A stretch of 45,548 nt of DNA from Candidatus Dojkabacteria bacterium. GTDB taxonomy: Bacteria; Patescibacteriota; Dojkabacteria; SC72; JAHDCA01. This document shows positions 28,764 to 38,940 of the stretch, piece after piece (position 1 is the stretch's first letter; each line of letters begins with the position of its first letter). The stretch covers positions 1 through 45,548 of the forward strand of contig JALWDW010000013.1 in assembly GCA_027036675.1 (NCBI GenBank). Direction: 5' to 3'. The notes under the pieces were generated by a model. It had not been told where the DNA came from. It saw only the letters and a program-made list of their open reading frames with translations, and did no database searches. Position numbers and translations under genes: made by a program.

Positions 28764-29582
28764 CTACCCCACCTGTGAAACGTTTGTATACCTCCCGCCC
28801 CCAAACCTGCGATTTCGTTTGGTATATTCTATGATTAGCTCCTTCAACCGGTTGGATGTGAAATCCGGAAACAGGTCGTCTATCATAAACAACTCCGCGT
28901 AAGTGGACTGCAATGGCAAAAAACCGCTGGTACGTTGCTCACCCGATGTACGGATGATCATGTCCGGTTTGGGCAATCCTGACGTATCCAGGTAATTCAT
29001 GATCAATTCCTCATTTACTTTGCTGGCCGGGACACCGTCCTTGATGATTTGTTGTATGGCTCGCACCACTTCGTCCGTACCTCCGTAATCCAACGCTATC
29101 GCAAAAGTACTCCGATCGTAGTTTTTCGTTTTTTCTTCCAGGTCAAAAAATATATCCATCAATTTCCTTGGCAATCTGTCTTTCCGACCCAAATGTCGAA
29201 ACCGTACATTCTCACTCAAAAATTCCTTCCTAAACTTCCTCGCGTACCGGATAAAGAGATTGATCAAGAACTTCACTTCGGCTTTGCTTCGAGACCAATT
29301 TTCAGTTGAAAACCCCCACAATGTTATAGCTTCTATGCCCAGTTCCTTGCCGGCCAGGGCCAATTCTCGCACACGTTCGGAACCCGCTCTATGCCCCTCT
29401 GTCGGCTCCAGGCCACGTCGCAACGCCCATCGCCTATTCCCGTCCATGATGATGGCTATATGCCTTGGCAACGCCTCTTGAGGGATTTGGTTGAACTCTT
29501 CGTCGATGGAATCGGCAGTCGCGTCGCCAGATACCATAGTTCCCTCGTTTTTTTGCCCTTTTGCTTTCACTTTTGCTTTCAT
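28764..29582 (-). CDS. uppS: Undecaprenyl diphosphate synthase (cis-prenyltransferase)
   Basis: LPRHIAIIMDGNRRWALRRGLEPTEGHRAGSERVRELA...ITLWGFSTENWSRSKAEVKFLINLF...IIRTSGEQRTSGFLPLQSTYAELFMIDDLFPDF. The ORF extends to a TTG at 29636; ATG 29582 preferred. Confidence 0.93.
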   Translation of the reverse strand: MKAKVKAKGQKNEGTMVSGDATADSIDEEFNQIPQEALPRHIAIIMDGNRRWALRRGLEPTEGHRAGSERVRELALAGKELGIEAITLWGFSTENWSRSKAEVKFLINLFIRYARKFRKEFLSENVRFRHLGRKDRLPRKLMDIFFDLEEKTKNYDRSTFAIALDYGGTDEVVRAIQQIIKDGVPASKVNEELIMNYLDTSGLPKPDMIIRTSGEQRTSGFLPLQSTYAELFMIDDLFPDFTSNRLKELIIEYTKRNRRFGGGRYTNVSQVG

Positions 29583-29685
29583 ATGTTGTAATAAATGATC
29601 TTGATTGGTCCTCCGAGTGTAACATATTTTCAGCAAAGGTGCTTGAAACGATGTACTTCAGATATATATATATCACGCCTCAAAC

Positions 29686-30933
29686 TTACTGAGTTGAGTC
29701 GTCCTGCCAATCTATATGAAAATCTGACCTGTTGCAATGAAACCTCAAAAACGGCTTCCATTTTCGAGCTCCTGCGTCGGCTTCTGTTGCCATCCGAGCC
29801 TCAAAATATTTTCCATTTTCATCGCTATCGGTAGTCGGCATCTCTTCCAATTCCAAACCTGCGGGATTTTGCCCGGGAGCGTCGTATACCAATTTTTTTT
29901 CGCAAAAGATACTATTGTTGTCGTGAAAGACGGTTCCATACCTGTACGCATCGCCAGATGAAGGATTGGCTTCAAAGTCAATTTGTAGTGATTTCACTTG
30001 CAGTTTAGGAATGTATTTACCTCTGAAAAAGGCTCGCGTCTCCGAGAAGTCTATAATTCCGGCATTTTCTTGTCGAGTATCTACCGATTCATCTGTTACC
30101 GGCAAATAGTGAAGTCGTACCGCAAAGAGTCCGTATGTATCCCCTTGCGGTATGACAAATTCATCACTTTCAGCGATTTTTACATACAATGGGAGAGGAT
30201 CAGAGCATCGTGGCGCAATATATAACAAATAATGCCCGTCCGACAAGTAGTAAGATTCTCGTCCTGCACTATTCGTCAAAAACTTAAGTCTGCCACTACC
30301 TACTCCATCAACCAATTCAAAACCACTACTGCCATCCATGTTGCAACCACGCGCATAACGTGACAGGAAAACCTTTCCATCGGCATCACGTAAATAATAG
30401 GTACCCGACAACGGGTGCAACGGATATTTGTACGGTACGTTCATTTTTTCCACCACATCGTAAATAGTTTGTTGCGTGTGAAAATCACCATCATGTACAA
30501 AGTATGATTTACTGCCGTTATTGACCACTATACCTATCGGCTCGTCAGGTTCTATTTTATCGATATACAACGGTTCGATAGTCAGATCCGGTGAATATCG
30601 CTCTGGAAAGAAAAAGAATTTATCGGCGTCCCCGGCGCGAGCCAGAATCTTCTCATCATCGTACACCATTGTAACATATACGGCTCCATCGCGTTTTTCG
30701 TATACTACATGAGTATCCAACGGATTGAATTTGCTTCGAAACCGACGTAAAAGATCTCCCCCGCCTTGTACTTTTGGATTGGTACGTTCCAGAGCCACAT
30801 CTTCTCTTGCTTGCAATGCAAAATACGTCAATTGCAAGTACCCGAAGCTTTGATACACAAGGTACGAGATAATAGCAATCACCGCAAGCGGTATGATTAG
30901 TCGGGACTTTTTGCCGTTTAGTCTACATGCCAT
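29686..30933 (-). CDS. Hypothetical protein with N-terminal transmembrane segment
   Basis: LIIPLAVIAIISYLVYQSFGYLQ hydrophobic anchor, then a large extracytoplasmic-looking region. Start 30933 inferred from an extended -10. Confidence 0.6.
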   Translation of the reverse strand: MACRLNGKKSRLIIPLAVIAIISYLVYQSFGYLQLTYFALQAREDVALERTNPKVQGGGDLLRRFRSKFNPLDTHVVYEKRDGAVYVTMVYDDEKILARAGDADKFFFFPERYSPDLTIEPLYIDKIEPDEPIGIVVNNGSKSYFVHDGDFHTQQTIYDVVEKMNVPYKYPLHPLSGTYYLRDADGKVFLSRYARGCNMDGSSGFELVDGVGSGRLKFLTNSAGRESYYLSDGHYLLYIAPRCSDPLPLYVKIAESDEFVIPQGDTYGLFAVRLHYLPVTDESVDTRQENAGIIDFSETRAFFRGKYIPKLQVKSLQIDFEANPSSGDAYRYGTVFHDNNSIFCEKKLVYDAPGQNPAGLELEEMPTTDSDENGKYFEARMATEADAGARKWKPFLRFHCNRSDFHIDWQDDSTQ

Positions 30934-30942
30934 GATTATTTG

Positions 30943-30951
30943 ATTGTACCA
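30943..30951 (-). promoter_or_regulatory. Extended -10 TGGTACAAT, 9 nt upstream of ATG 30933
   Basis: Minus strand reads TGGTACAATcaaataatcATG; overlaps the start of the longer ORF. Confidence 0.55.
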
Positions 30952-30977
30952 CACGGTTCACAGCTACACTCTCCACC

Positions 30978-31649
30978 CTACTCGGTAACAGTCCTCAAAT
31001 ACTCGGGTAAATCGTCGATACTACACAGTATACACTGTGGCGCCACCCCGACCTTTTCGAAATCCTCTCGAGTATGGAAACCGGTAAGCACTGCTGCAAA
31101 ATCCATCCCTGCTCCGTCGGCCGCTTGATAATCTCGCACGTCATCACCTACATAAATCATATCTCTCTGCCCGATTTCCTGCTCTGCAAAAAACTCGATC
31201 AATGGATCGAAGGTCCGCGGGTCGGGTTTATGTACTTTTGTGATTTCCTCGGTTTGTAGGAAATCAAAAAGATTTTTCGGGATATCTGTGTCTGATAATG
31301 TCTTCGTCAGGCCAGACTGGCTGGCAGATGTTAGTACGGCCATGCGGTAGGTTTTATGTAATTCTTCCAATACATTCTTAGCTTGACCCAAAGCAGAAAA
31401 CTTAATGTCTTTTACAATTCCCTTTATTCGTTTACGAAACAAATCCATATTTTCAGGTTTTTCGCGAAATAATTTGAGCCAAAATTCATGTTGTGGAAGT
31501 CCCCATAACTTACGCATCTCACTTTCCACATCTATATCCAGATCTGGATAATATAGGTCTCGCATACGTGTATGTAAAACCAGTGAAGAAGCAAAAGTAT
31601 CTATGATCGTCATATCTAAGTCCAACACTACCACTTTGTACTTTTGCAT
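30978..31649 (-). CDS. HAD-superfamily hydrolase (phosphoglycolate-phosphatase-like)
   Basis: VVVLDLDMTIIDT (motif I), VLTSASQSG (motif II), KPDPRTFDPLI...MIYVGDDVRDYQAADGAGM (motifs III/IV). Confidence 0.88.
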   Translation of the reverse strand: MQKYKVVVLDLDMTIIDTFASSLVLHTRMRDLYYPDLDIDVESEMRKLWGLPQHEFWLKLFREKPENMDLFRKRIKGIVKDIKFSALGQAKNVLEELHKTYRMAVLTSASQSGLTKTLSDTDIPKNLFDFLQTEEITKVHKPDPRTFDPLIEFFAEQEIGQRDMIYVGDDVRDYQAADGAGMDFAAVLTGFHTREDFEKVGVAPQCILCSIDDLPEYLRTVTE

Positions 31650-31684
31650 ATTTGTGTGAGGGTTTCATTAAATTTCAATATTTC

Positions 31685-31757
31685 GAACCCGGCCGGAATC
31701 GAACCGGCAACCTTCAGTTCCGCAAACTGATGCTCTATCCGATTGAGCTACGGGTTC
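31685..31757 (-). tRNA. tRNA-Arg(GCG)
   Basis: Minus strand: GAACCCG-TA-GCTC..GAGC-A-TCAGT-TTGCGGA-ACTGA-..-GCCGG-TTCGATT-CCGGC-CGGGTTC. Anticodon stem fully paired; anticodon GCG. Confidence 0.93.
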
Positions 31758-31764
31758 ACAAAAC

Positions 31765-31837
31765 ACATCCGGAGGGATTCGAACCCACAACCCCTGGTTC
31801 CGAAGACCAGTGCTCTATCCAGTTGAGCTACGGATGC
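31765..31837 (-). tRNA. tRNA-Arg(TCG)
   Basis: Minus strand: GCATCCG-TA-GCTC..GAGC-A-CTGGT-CTTCGGA-ACCAG-..-GTGGG-TTCGAAT-CCCTC-CGGATGT. Anticodon TCG. Confidence 0.92.
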
Positions 31838-31845
31838 ATATATTC

Positions 31846-31918
<73 letters not shown>

Positions 31919-31992
31919 AGTTTCTTTGTGAACAAACGCAGGAATTATACAGCAAATCGACTGATTTTGCGAATAGGTTCTCTCCCCCCCCC

Positions 31993-32838
31993 CTACAATT
32001 CCACCACCACATCGCCGGTCTGCCAAGTGATCGCATAGGGGATACCTTTTCGCGCAAACAAATCAACAGTCTTCTTACCGGGATGACCGTAATCATTGTT
32101 CTCGCCGACACTGCATACAGCCATATCCGGATGCACCTGATCCAAAAACCGTTCCGTGCTTGAAGTGTTGGAACAATGATGTCCGGCTTTCAAGACGTTG
32201 ACACGAGTAATGTCATCCAAAACACCGCTCGCAAGCAATTCCGACTCCAATTCCTTCTCCGCATCTCCCATAAATAAGTAATTTTCACCATCGTATGTCA
32301 GAAGGACCACCACCGAATCATTGTTGATGTTTTTCTTTGCTGGTAACCACCCTTCTTTGCCCCGTCGATGACAGATTTCATCATCCGGATTACCGACCCG
32401 CGTGAAGCTTATAGGGTATAAGATATACAAAGTTGCATCCTCGTTGATTTCTATTTTGTCCACTGCGATACCCTTACCTGCGGCTGCTTCCACAAATTCG
32501 GTATAACCATCCGTACGGTAACAAACCGGATTGTAAACATACACATCCACCTCATATCTTTCCTGCACATCCACCAACCCCGAGATGTGATCAGCATGCG
32601 GATGGGTCAATATCATCAATTCAATCGTACGGTCGACAAAAGGCATATATTTTCCCAACTTGTAAACCACTTCGTCAGTCGGCCCACCATCTATCAAAAT
32701 ATCGAAATCCCCTATCTGTATCAACGCAGAATCCCCTTGCCCTATGTCAAAGTAGATGATCCGATCGTGGTGTGCCGGGCCGGAAATACGCATCAACACC
32801 GCCACGATCACCGTAAAAGCCATTACGATCCTTTGCAC
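31993..32838 (-). CDS. ComEC-associated metallo-beta-lactamase-fold hydrolase (stand-alone)
   Basis: IIYFDIGQGDSALIQIGDFDILIDGGP...LMILTHPHADHISGL...NDSVVVLLTYDGENYLFMGDAEKELE...KAGHHCSNTSS: ComEC C-terminal MBL motifs. GTG start with AAAGGAGG 8 nt upstream. Confidence 0.88.
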   Translation of the reverse strand: MQRIVMAFTVIVAVLMRISGPAHHDRIIYFDIGQGDSALIQIGDFDILIDGGPTDEVVYKLGKYMPFVDRTIELMILTHPHADHISGLVDVQERYEVDVYVYNPVCYRTDGYTEFVEAAAGKGIAVDKIEINEDATLYILYPISFTRVGNPDDEICHRRGKEGWLPAKKNINNDSVVVLLTYDGENYLFMGDAEKELESELLASGVLDDITRVNVLKAGHHCSNTSSTERFLDQVHPDMAVCSVGENNDYGHPGKKTVDLFARKGIPYAITWQTGDVVVEL

Positions 32839-32842
32839 GACC

Positions 32843-34354
32843 TCAGCCTCCTTTCACGTTGATATAGTTCCACGGGACTTTGTTAGCAAACTCAATCACC
32901 AACTCAAAACTTTTGAGCTGAATATATGCCAACTGAAAAATATATGGGGCGATATGTGTTTGCACAAAATCTACCGGTACGAAACTTGTCGATACGGCCA
33001 CAAGACCTATGAAGATAGTGCTTTCCCCTATCGGCATCACTACGGCGTTGACCGGTACGGCCAGCAGGCTGAACCCACCAAACGTATACACGCTTACCGG
33101 CAACGTCGCGATCGTCGCAGCCAATGATGGGAGTATATTTTCCCTGACAAATCGCCCCACGTACTTACGGAAGCGGTTTTCCATGTATGGCAAAAGATAC
33201 AGTAACCCTGCAGTCGCGGAAGCAGACAATTGGAACCCCACATCATAGATAATCAGCGGCTTATAAAAAAGAAAACATCCTATCGACAGTGAAAAGACTT
33301 GATTGACTTCCACCGCCCTTTTGAAATATTTCCCCATGAGGAAAATTGTACCCATCAAACTTGCCCGCACTATGGACGCTCCCATACCCGCCAATATGGC
33401 AAATGCCCAGACCATCACCACTGTCAACAAGATTCTGACACGAAACGGTAAAAACGGAGCGAAAGTCCCAACCCCCAATATGATCAAAGTCACATTGTAA
33501 CCGCTTGCGGATACGATATGCGAAGTCCCCGTATGACGCAACGCATCCGAAAAGTCCTCACCAAACACCCGCTTGTCGCCGAACAAAATCCCCGCCAAAA
33601 GCGAGGCTTGCGGTTCCGGCAACGCCCGCATGACAATACTCACCACCCTACCTTTGATCTGAAACAATCGCCGATACACTCTCAAACTCCATTGCGTGAT
33701 CTCCCTGTCTTCACAACGCACCGATCGTGAGTTAACTTGATAAAAAATATTCCGGATCGCCAAATATCGAGGGTAATCAAATCCCTCAAATTTTTCGGGC
33801 ACGTCAATCCTCCCACGCAAGATGCAGTATTGCCCCACTTGCGTCGCGGTATGGCGTGGAACATTTGCATTGGTCAATGTTTCACGCACTTCGCCGTCGT
33901 TCACATTGTCCACCCGCAGTACCAGTTGCTGATTTTTGTGACGATGATACGGTTGCCGCACCACCCACCCGCTGACAGTCACCCGCCTCCCGACAAAACC
34001 CTCAAGCGCTGACCTTCCATGCACCAGATCCGTTTGCGCCAGATACACACGACCTCCCGTCAACACGCATACTACGGCCAATATCATATAGAAACCCAAC
34101 CGAATACCATGTTTAGATTCGCCGCGATATACCCATTTCCTCAAAAGATAAAAAGCCACCGAACCCGCACCCCATATAAGTCCCACATGCCAAACGATCT
34201 GCCGGCACCCCACCCCTTGCGCCATATCGGGCAAGGACAAAACCAGGATAGCGAGCACCACCACCGTCAGGATCGACACGCGCAACAAGATACGACCCGC
34301 CAAGTACTCGCCAAGCGACAAGATTTTTGTTCGCAAAGAATTCTCAGCCTGCAT
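32843..34354 (-). CDS. comEC: ComEC/Rec2-type DNA uptake channel (OB-fold plus membrane domain, no MBL)
   Basis: GRRVTVSGWVVRQPYHR...; LLAGILFGDKRVFGEDFSDALRHTGTSHIVSASGYNVTLI; MGASIVRASLMGTIFLMGKYFKR; multiple hydrophobic segments. Confidence 0.92.
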   Translation of the reverse strand: MQAENSLRTKILSLGEYLAGRILLRVSILTVVVLAILVLSLPDMAQGVGCRQIVWHVGLIWGAGSVAFYLLRKWVYRGESKHGIRLGFYMILAVVCVLTGGRVYLAQTDLVHGRSALEGFVGRRVTVSGWVVRQPYHRHKNQQLVLRVDNVNDGEVRETLTNANVPRHTATQVGQYCILRGRIDVPEKFEGFDYPRYLAIRNIFYQVNSRSVRCEDREITQWSLRVYRRLFQIKGRVVSIVMRALPEPQASLLAGILFGDKRVFGEDFSDALRHTGTSHIVSASGYNVTLIILGVGTFAPFLPFRVRILLTVVMVWAFAILAGMGASIVRASLMGTIFLMGKYFKRAVEVNQVFSLSIGCFLFYKPLIIYDVGFQLSASATAGLLYLLPYMENRFRKYVGRFVRENILPSLAATIATLPVSVYTFGGFSLLAVPVNAVVMPIGESTIFIGLVAVSTSFVPVDFVQTHIAPYIFQLAYIQLKSFELVIEFANKVPWNYINVKGG

Positions 34355-35309
34355 CTATCTCACAAAGTGACGGTGTGATCTTATCCAAAGTCGCCTCTCC
34401 TATACCTCGAATATTCAGCAACTCCGCAAATTCGCTGTACGGTCGTCCGTTGATAATCTTTTCGGCGGTCGACGGACCAATCCCCTTGATAGACTCCAAC
34501 TGCTCCGCAGATGCTGTGTTTATATCGATACATTCTGCAGTGTCCGAATCCACTTGGTCTGTTGTATCATTATTATCTTGTTCCTCGCCATCATCATTTG
34601 TTTCCTCTCTTTCTATCACATCCTTCCGTTGCTCATTCTTCTCACTTTGCTTCTTATGCTCCGTATCGTCATTAATTGCTGTGTTGTCCACATCTTCGCA
34701 ACGTCCACCCTTGCCACAATTCGCCATGCCTACCGATATATCGGTCAACAGAGATTCCAACGTTCGACTGCAAACCGCATTGACCAATACAGGCTGACAC
34801 ACCGCTTCGTCTTCATACGGGATATAGTATTTGGCGCCATCGACCACCTGCTGAGCGAGGTTGATGCGTTGCGCCACAAATTTCTGCGCATACCCTCCCA
34901 AGTTGAACCCACCGGCCCGTTGCACCGCTTCACTCAGGGTGTCCCCGGCATGCATGCAATACACGTCCGGCTTCACCACGGCGCCGGCGATATCCACGTT
35001 GACGCATTTGCCTCGGCCACCAGCCTCATCTTCCATACCCCCACCTCCGGGCCGGATATCGCCGGCGCCTCCCGTTTCCCGACCACCTGAGTTTGGGTTT
35101 GCCCCAACCTGATTTCCTGTCTCCTCTGCTTTATTACACACTCCCCCACCCTTTCGCAGGTCTCTCTGCGTATAAACCGCTGTACCATACCCGGCAATGA
35201 AGCAAAGCGCAGCTCCGATACTCAACACCAGCACGATATTCCTGCATATCCGCACCACCAACGCCCGAAACCACCTATGATTTTGTAATTCGGCATGAGA
35301 GACACCCAT
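34344..35309 (-). CDS. comEA: ComEA-like protein: N-terminal TM, SLBB domain, acidic linker, helix-hairpin-helix
   Basis: VNVDIAGAVVKPDVYCMHAGDTLSEAVQRAGGF; CIDINTASAEQLESIKGIGPSTAEKIINGRPYSEFAELLNIRGIGEATLDKI. Confidence 0.88.
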   Translation of the reverse strand: MGVSHAELQNHRWFRALVVRICRNIVLVLSIGAALCFIAGYGTAVYTQRDLRKGGGVCNKAEETGNQVGANPNSGGRETGGAGDIRPGGGGMEDEAGGRGKCVNVDIAGAVVKPDVYCMHAGDTLSEAVQRAGGFNLGGYAQKFVAQRINLAQQVVDGAKYYIPYEDEAVCQPVLVNAVCSRTLESLLTDISVGMANCGKGGRCEDVDNTAINDDTEHKKQSEKNEQRKDVIEREETNDDGEEQDNNDTTDQVDSDTAECIDINTASAEQLESIKGIGPSTAEKIINGRPYSEFAELLNIRGIGEATLDKITPSLCEIDAG

Positions 35310-35315
35310 GCTCCG

Positions 35316-35321
35316 ATATTA
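35316..35321 (-). promoter_or_regulatory. -10 box TAATAT, 6 nt upstream of the comEA ATG
   Basis: Minus strand reads TTGTAATATcggagcATG. Confidence 0.45.
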
Positions 35322-35371
35322 CAAGATCAATATGAAATATCTCTGAAATCTTGATGAAAAAAACGTACCTT

Positions 35372-36064
35372 TTATTTCGCTACTCGCAATATCTCTATAT
35401 TCCTGACCACAATCGGACGTACGGGCATTTCCGGATAGTCAACTCCATCTACCGTCACGCCGGTATCCACCTGTTCTATGGCATCGATCACGTCCTGTCC
35501 TTCTATCACTTCACCCAAAGCTGTATACTTTTGATCCAATTTTCCATCATCTGTGTACTTCCCGGATAAAATGAAAAACTGCGATCCGTTAGCCGATAAG
35601 TCCATACCCATAACATATGGGCCAAATTTTTTGCGCGGGCTCCACTCTTCGGACAATGTAAAACCCGGTCCGCCTGTCCCATCACCTCTCGGATCGCCAC
35701 CCTGCACCAAATATCCCGGCACTACTCTATAGATACTCGTATTGTTGTAAAAAGAATCATTCGCTAGAGCAACAAAGTTTGCTACCGCCCTGGGTGCCGT
35801 CTTTTCATACAGGTCGACGGTAAACGATCCTTTCGTTGTTGCGATCATTGCACGATAGTCCGTGCTCGATTTCAATTTGTACTGCGGGGGGCGATCATAT
35901 TTTGCGTGTTTTCCGTTATCCACTATCGGGCCTGGCTCAGATCCCATATCCCACATCGAGTCCATCCCGCCGTTGAAATATATCCACCCCATCAACAACG
36001 CCAATCCGAGCAATGCAGCCCAAAGCTGCTTGTTGGAGGCGAAAATATCTTTTAAAAATTTCAT
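35372..36064 (-). CDS. Cyclophilin-type peptidyl-prolyl cis-trans isomerase, N-terminal membrane anchor
   Basis: MIATTKGSFTVDLYEKTAPRAVANFVALANDSFYNNTSIYRVVPGYLVQGGDPRGDGTGGPG...MGMDLSANGSQFFIL...ALGEVIEGQDVID. Confidence 0.93.
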   Translation of the reverse strand: MKFLKDIFASNKQLWAALLGLALLMGWIYFNGGMDSMWDMGSEPGPIVDNGKHAKYDRPPQYKLKSSTDYRAMIATTKGSFTVDLYEKTAPRAVANFVALANDSFYNNTSIYRVVPGYLVQGGDPRGDGTGGPGFTLSEEWSPRKKFGPYVMGMDLSANGSQFFILSGKYTDDGKLDQKYTALGEVIEGQDVIDAIEQVDTGVTVDGVDYPEMPVRPIVVRNIEILRVAK

Positions 36065-36094
36065 AACACCTGCGCTCTATATGTTATTGCCATC

Positions 36095-38611
36095 CTACAC
36101 AACGATTGTGACAATCTTACCCGGCACGTAAATGAATTTACGTATTTCGTTTCCTTCCAGATAACGAGCTACATTGGCTTCCGCTTTGGCGAGTTGTTCC
36201 ACAGTCTCCTCATCCGCATCTATGGGGATCTCTATCTTCCCTCTGATTTTGCCGTTTACCTGCACGGGAATTTCCACCGTATCTTCCTGCAGTAGCGATT
36301 CGTCGACCTCCGGCCATTCTTGCAAGTGAACACTGTTTTCGTTTTTCCATTCCGGATAACCTAGACTTTTTTGCCATAATTCTTCTGTCACAAAAGGTAT
36401 GATCGGAGCTGCCATCCTCAATAAAATAGACCAGACCTCCGGATCGATCGTGTCAAACTCGCGCAGATCGCGTACCGCTGTCATGATCTCGGACACGGCA
36501 GTATTCATTTTCATATTCTCATACATATTTGTGATAGCGCGCAGAGCTTTGTGAATAATTCTCTTTTCACGCATCAGATCGTCAGCGTTTTCGATATTCC
36601 CGACCTTCTCGCTCAAATCCAATAAACGAGATACCGTCCGACTGCAGGAGTCGAAGCTATTTTTGTTGTATGGATAAACTCCATCATATGGGCCCAAAAA
36701 TACCAAAGCCATCCGTACAAGATCGGCCCCGTATTCTTCCAAAAGTTTTTGCGGTTCGACGACATTTCCACGACTCTTGGACATCTTCACGCCGTCCGGC
36801 CCCAGCAAAATACCGCCGTTCATGCGCCATTGGTAAGGCTCCGGGGTCGGCACCAAGCCTTGGTCATACAGGAATTTATGCCAAAACCTTGAATACAACA
36901 GGTGCAATGTAGTATGTTCCGCGCCACCAAAGTACTTATCCACCGGCAACCAGTAATTCATTTTTTCCATATCTGCGAATTCTTTGTCATTGTGCGGATC
37001 GATATACCTCAAGTAATACCACGATGAGCCGGCCCAATTTGGCATCGTGTTGGTCTCTCGCTTGGCCGGGTTGCCGTCCGAATCCACGGTCTGTACCCAT
37101 TCTGTGGCCCTTTCCAGAGGCGACGAACCGTCTTCCGAGGGCTTATAATCATCCACTCTCGGTAACACTACGGGTAAGTTTTTCTCCACTTCGTCCACAA
37201 TATCCGTATGCGCGACAGCTTCGACAGTACCGTCTTGCCTATGGATCAATGGGATTGGTTCACCCCAGTATCTTTGTCTGGAAAACAGCCAGTCATGCAG
37301 TTTGTATGTTACTTTGGATTCCCCCATCCCGCTTGCTTCAAGCATCTTCGTAATTTTTTCTTTCGCTTCCTCAGACGACATCCCGTCAAAGTCTTTTGAA
37401 TTGGTCAGGTAACCGTATTCCTCCAGGTCTTCCAGTTTGTTACCATCCTTGTCGACGATCACTATCGGTTTCGTCAAGCCGAATTTATCCGCAAATTCAT
37501 AATCCCTCTCATCGTGTGCGGGGACACCCATCACCATCCCGGTCCCGTAGGTTGCGATCACGTAATCGGCAAGGAATATTGGGATTTGCTGTGTTTCATC
37601 TATAGGACTTGTCGCGTAGACGCCTTCCAATCGGACTCCTGTTTTATCCTTGTTTTGTTGCCTCTCGAGATCTGTTTTTTGACTTACTTTGTCGATGTAT
37701 TCCTGCAACTGTTCGGTATTTTTCGCCAGCCCTTTCAAATTCTCCACGATTTCATGCTCCGGAGCGATCACCAAGAAAGTGACTCCGTACAATGTGTCGA
37801 CACGTGTAGTGAACGTCTCTACCTGTAGGTCGGTCTTTTCACCATCCGCCGTCCATATCGGGAATTTCACGACAGCCCCTTCGCTACGACCGATCCAACT
37901 GGTTTGAGCTTTCTTGATGCTTTCTTGGAAATCTATTTCCTGCAGTCCTTCCAATAATTTATCCGCATACTCGGTGATTTTCAGGACCCACTGCCTCAGT
38001 TTCCTTCTACGCACCGGGCTTCCATCTCGTTCCGCCACCAGATTACCGTCGGCATCTTTGATGACTTCTTCCTCGGCGAGCACAGTTTTCATTTTATCGC
38101 TCCACCAGACGGGTTCTTCCCTCATCTCCGCCAATCCCGCTTCATAAAATCGCAGGAAAATCCACTGTGTCCATTTGTAATAGTCGGGATCGGTACTGTT
38201 GATTTCTCTATCCCAGTCAATTCCATAACCGATGTCCTGCATGGCTTGTTTGTATTGTTTCGACAGCTCGGCTATTTTTTCTTGTGGTGGCGTACCTGTC
38301 TTGATAGCGAAGTTTTCGGCGGGCAAGCCAAATGCATCCCAACCCATGGGGAAAAGTACGTTGTACCCTTTCATACGCAGGTATCGGGAATACATGTCCG
38401 GCATTGTATATCTCATCATATGTCCGACATGCACGGAACGTCCCGACGGATACGGGAATTCCGCCAGGATATATTTTTTCTCCTTTGGCGAGAAATCTAC
38501 CGCTTTGTAGATATTGTTGTCATACCAAAGCTTCTTCCAACGTTCCTCGATCGATTTAAAATCGTACCCTGCGGAATTTTTGCTCGTTGGAGCGGGAATT
38601 TTACCAGACAT
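36095..38611 (-). CDS. leuS: Leucyl-tRNA synthetase
   Basis: LAEFPYPSGRSVHVGHMMRYTMPDMYSRYLRMKGYNVLFPMGWDAFGLPAENFA; KMSKSRGNVVEP; PNWAGSSWYYLRY. Confidence 0.98.
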   Translation of the reverse strand: MSGKIPAPTSKNSAGYDFKSIEERWKKLWYDNNIYKAVDFSPKEKKYILAEFPYPSGRSVHVGHMMRYTMPDMYSRYLRMKGYNVLFPMGWDAFGLPAENFAIKTGTPPQEKIAELSKQYKQAMQDIGYGIDWDREINSTDPDYYKWTQWIFLRFYEAGLAEMREEPVWWSDKMKTVLAEEEVIKDADGNLVAERDGSPVRRRKLRQWVLKITEYADKLLEGLQEIDFQESIKKAQTSWIGRSEGAVVKFPIWTADGEKTDLQVETFTTRVDTLYGVTFLVIAPEHEIVENLKGLAKNTEQLQEYIDKVSQKTDLERQQNKDKTGVRLEGVYATSPIDETQQIPIFLADYVIATYGTGMVMGVPAHDERDYEFADKFGLTKPIVIVDKDGNKLEDLEEYGYLTNSKDFDGMSSEEAKEKITKMLEASGMGESKVTYKLHDWLFSRQRYWGEPIPLIHRQDGTVEAVAHTDIVDEVEKNLPVVLPRVDDYKPSEDGSSPLERATEWVQTVDSDGNPAKRETNTMPNWAGSSWYYLRYIDPHNDKEFADMEKMNYWLPVDKYFGGAEHTTLHLLYSRFWHKFLYDQGLVPTPEPYQWRMNGGILLGPDGVKMSKSRGNVVEPQKLLEEYGADLVRMALVFLGPYDGVYPYNKNSFDSCSRTVSRLLDLSEKVGNIENADDLMREKRIIHKALRAITNMYENMKMNTAVSEIMTAVRDLREFDTIDPEVWSILLRMAAPIIPFVTEELWQKSLGYPEWKNENSVHLQEWPEVDESLLQEDTVEIPVQVNGKIRGKIEIPIDADEETVEQLAKAEANVARYLEGNEIRKFIYVPGKIVTIVV

Positions 38612-38940
38612 TGGTATGTGTTGTTAAATTAAATGTTTCTTATTATACAACAACGGTGGCGGAAACGCGAAGCCGGGCTTCGACCCTTGGGTTGGTACCC
38701 ACCCTTTGGAACAAAAGGTCGTCGCCACGGGGTTGCCGCCCCGAAATCCATGATCTCCCCCACCCGCGGGCAAGCCCGACCGTACGGCATATTCCCCACC
38801 TGCGCCATGACACCGACCTTTGGCCGCAGACCCGACTAATGGCATGTCCGTCCGACTTCGCAACAGTATACCGCTCTCCCAAAGGTCCAATTGTGCAGTT
38901 ACAGAGCTGTGTAATCGCGGGGCGCGACTCGTTTTCATGG

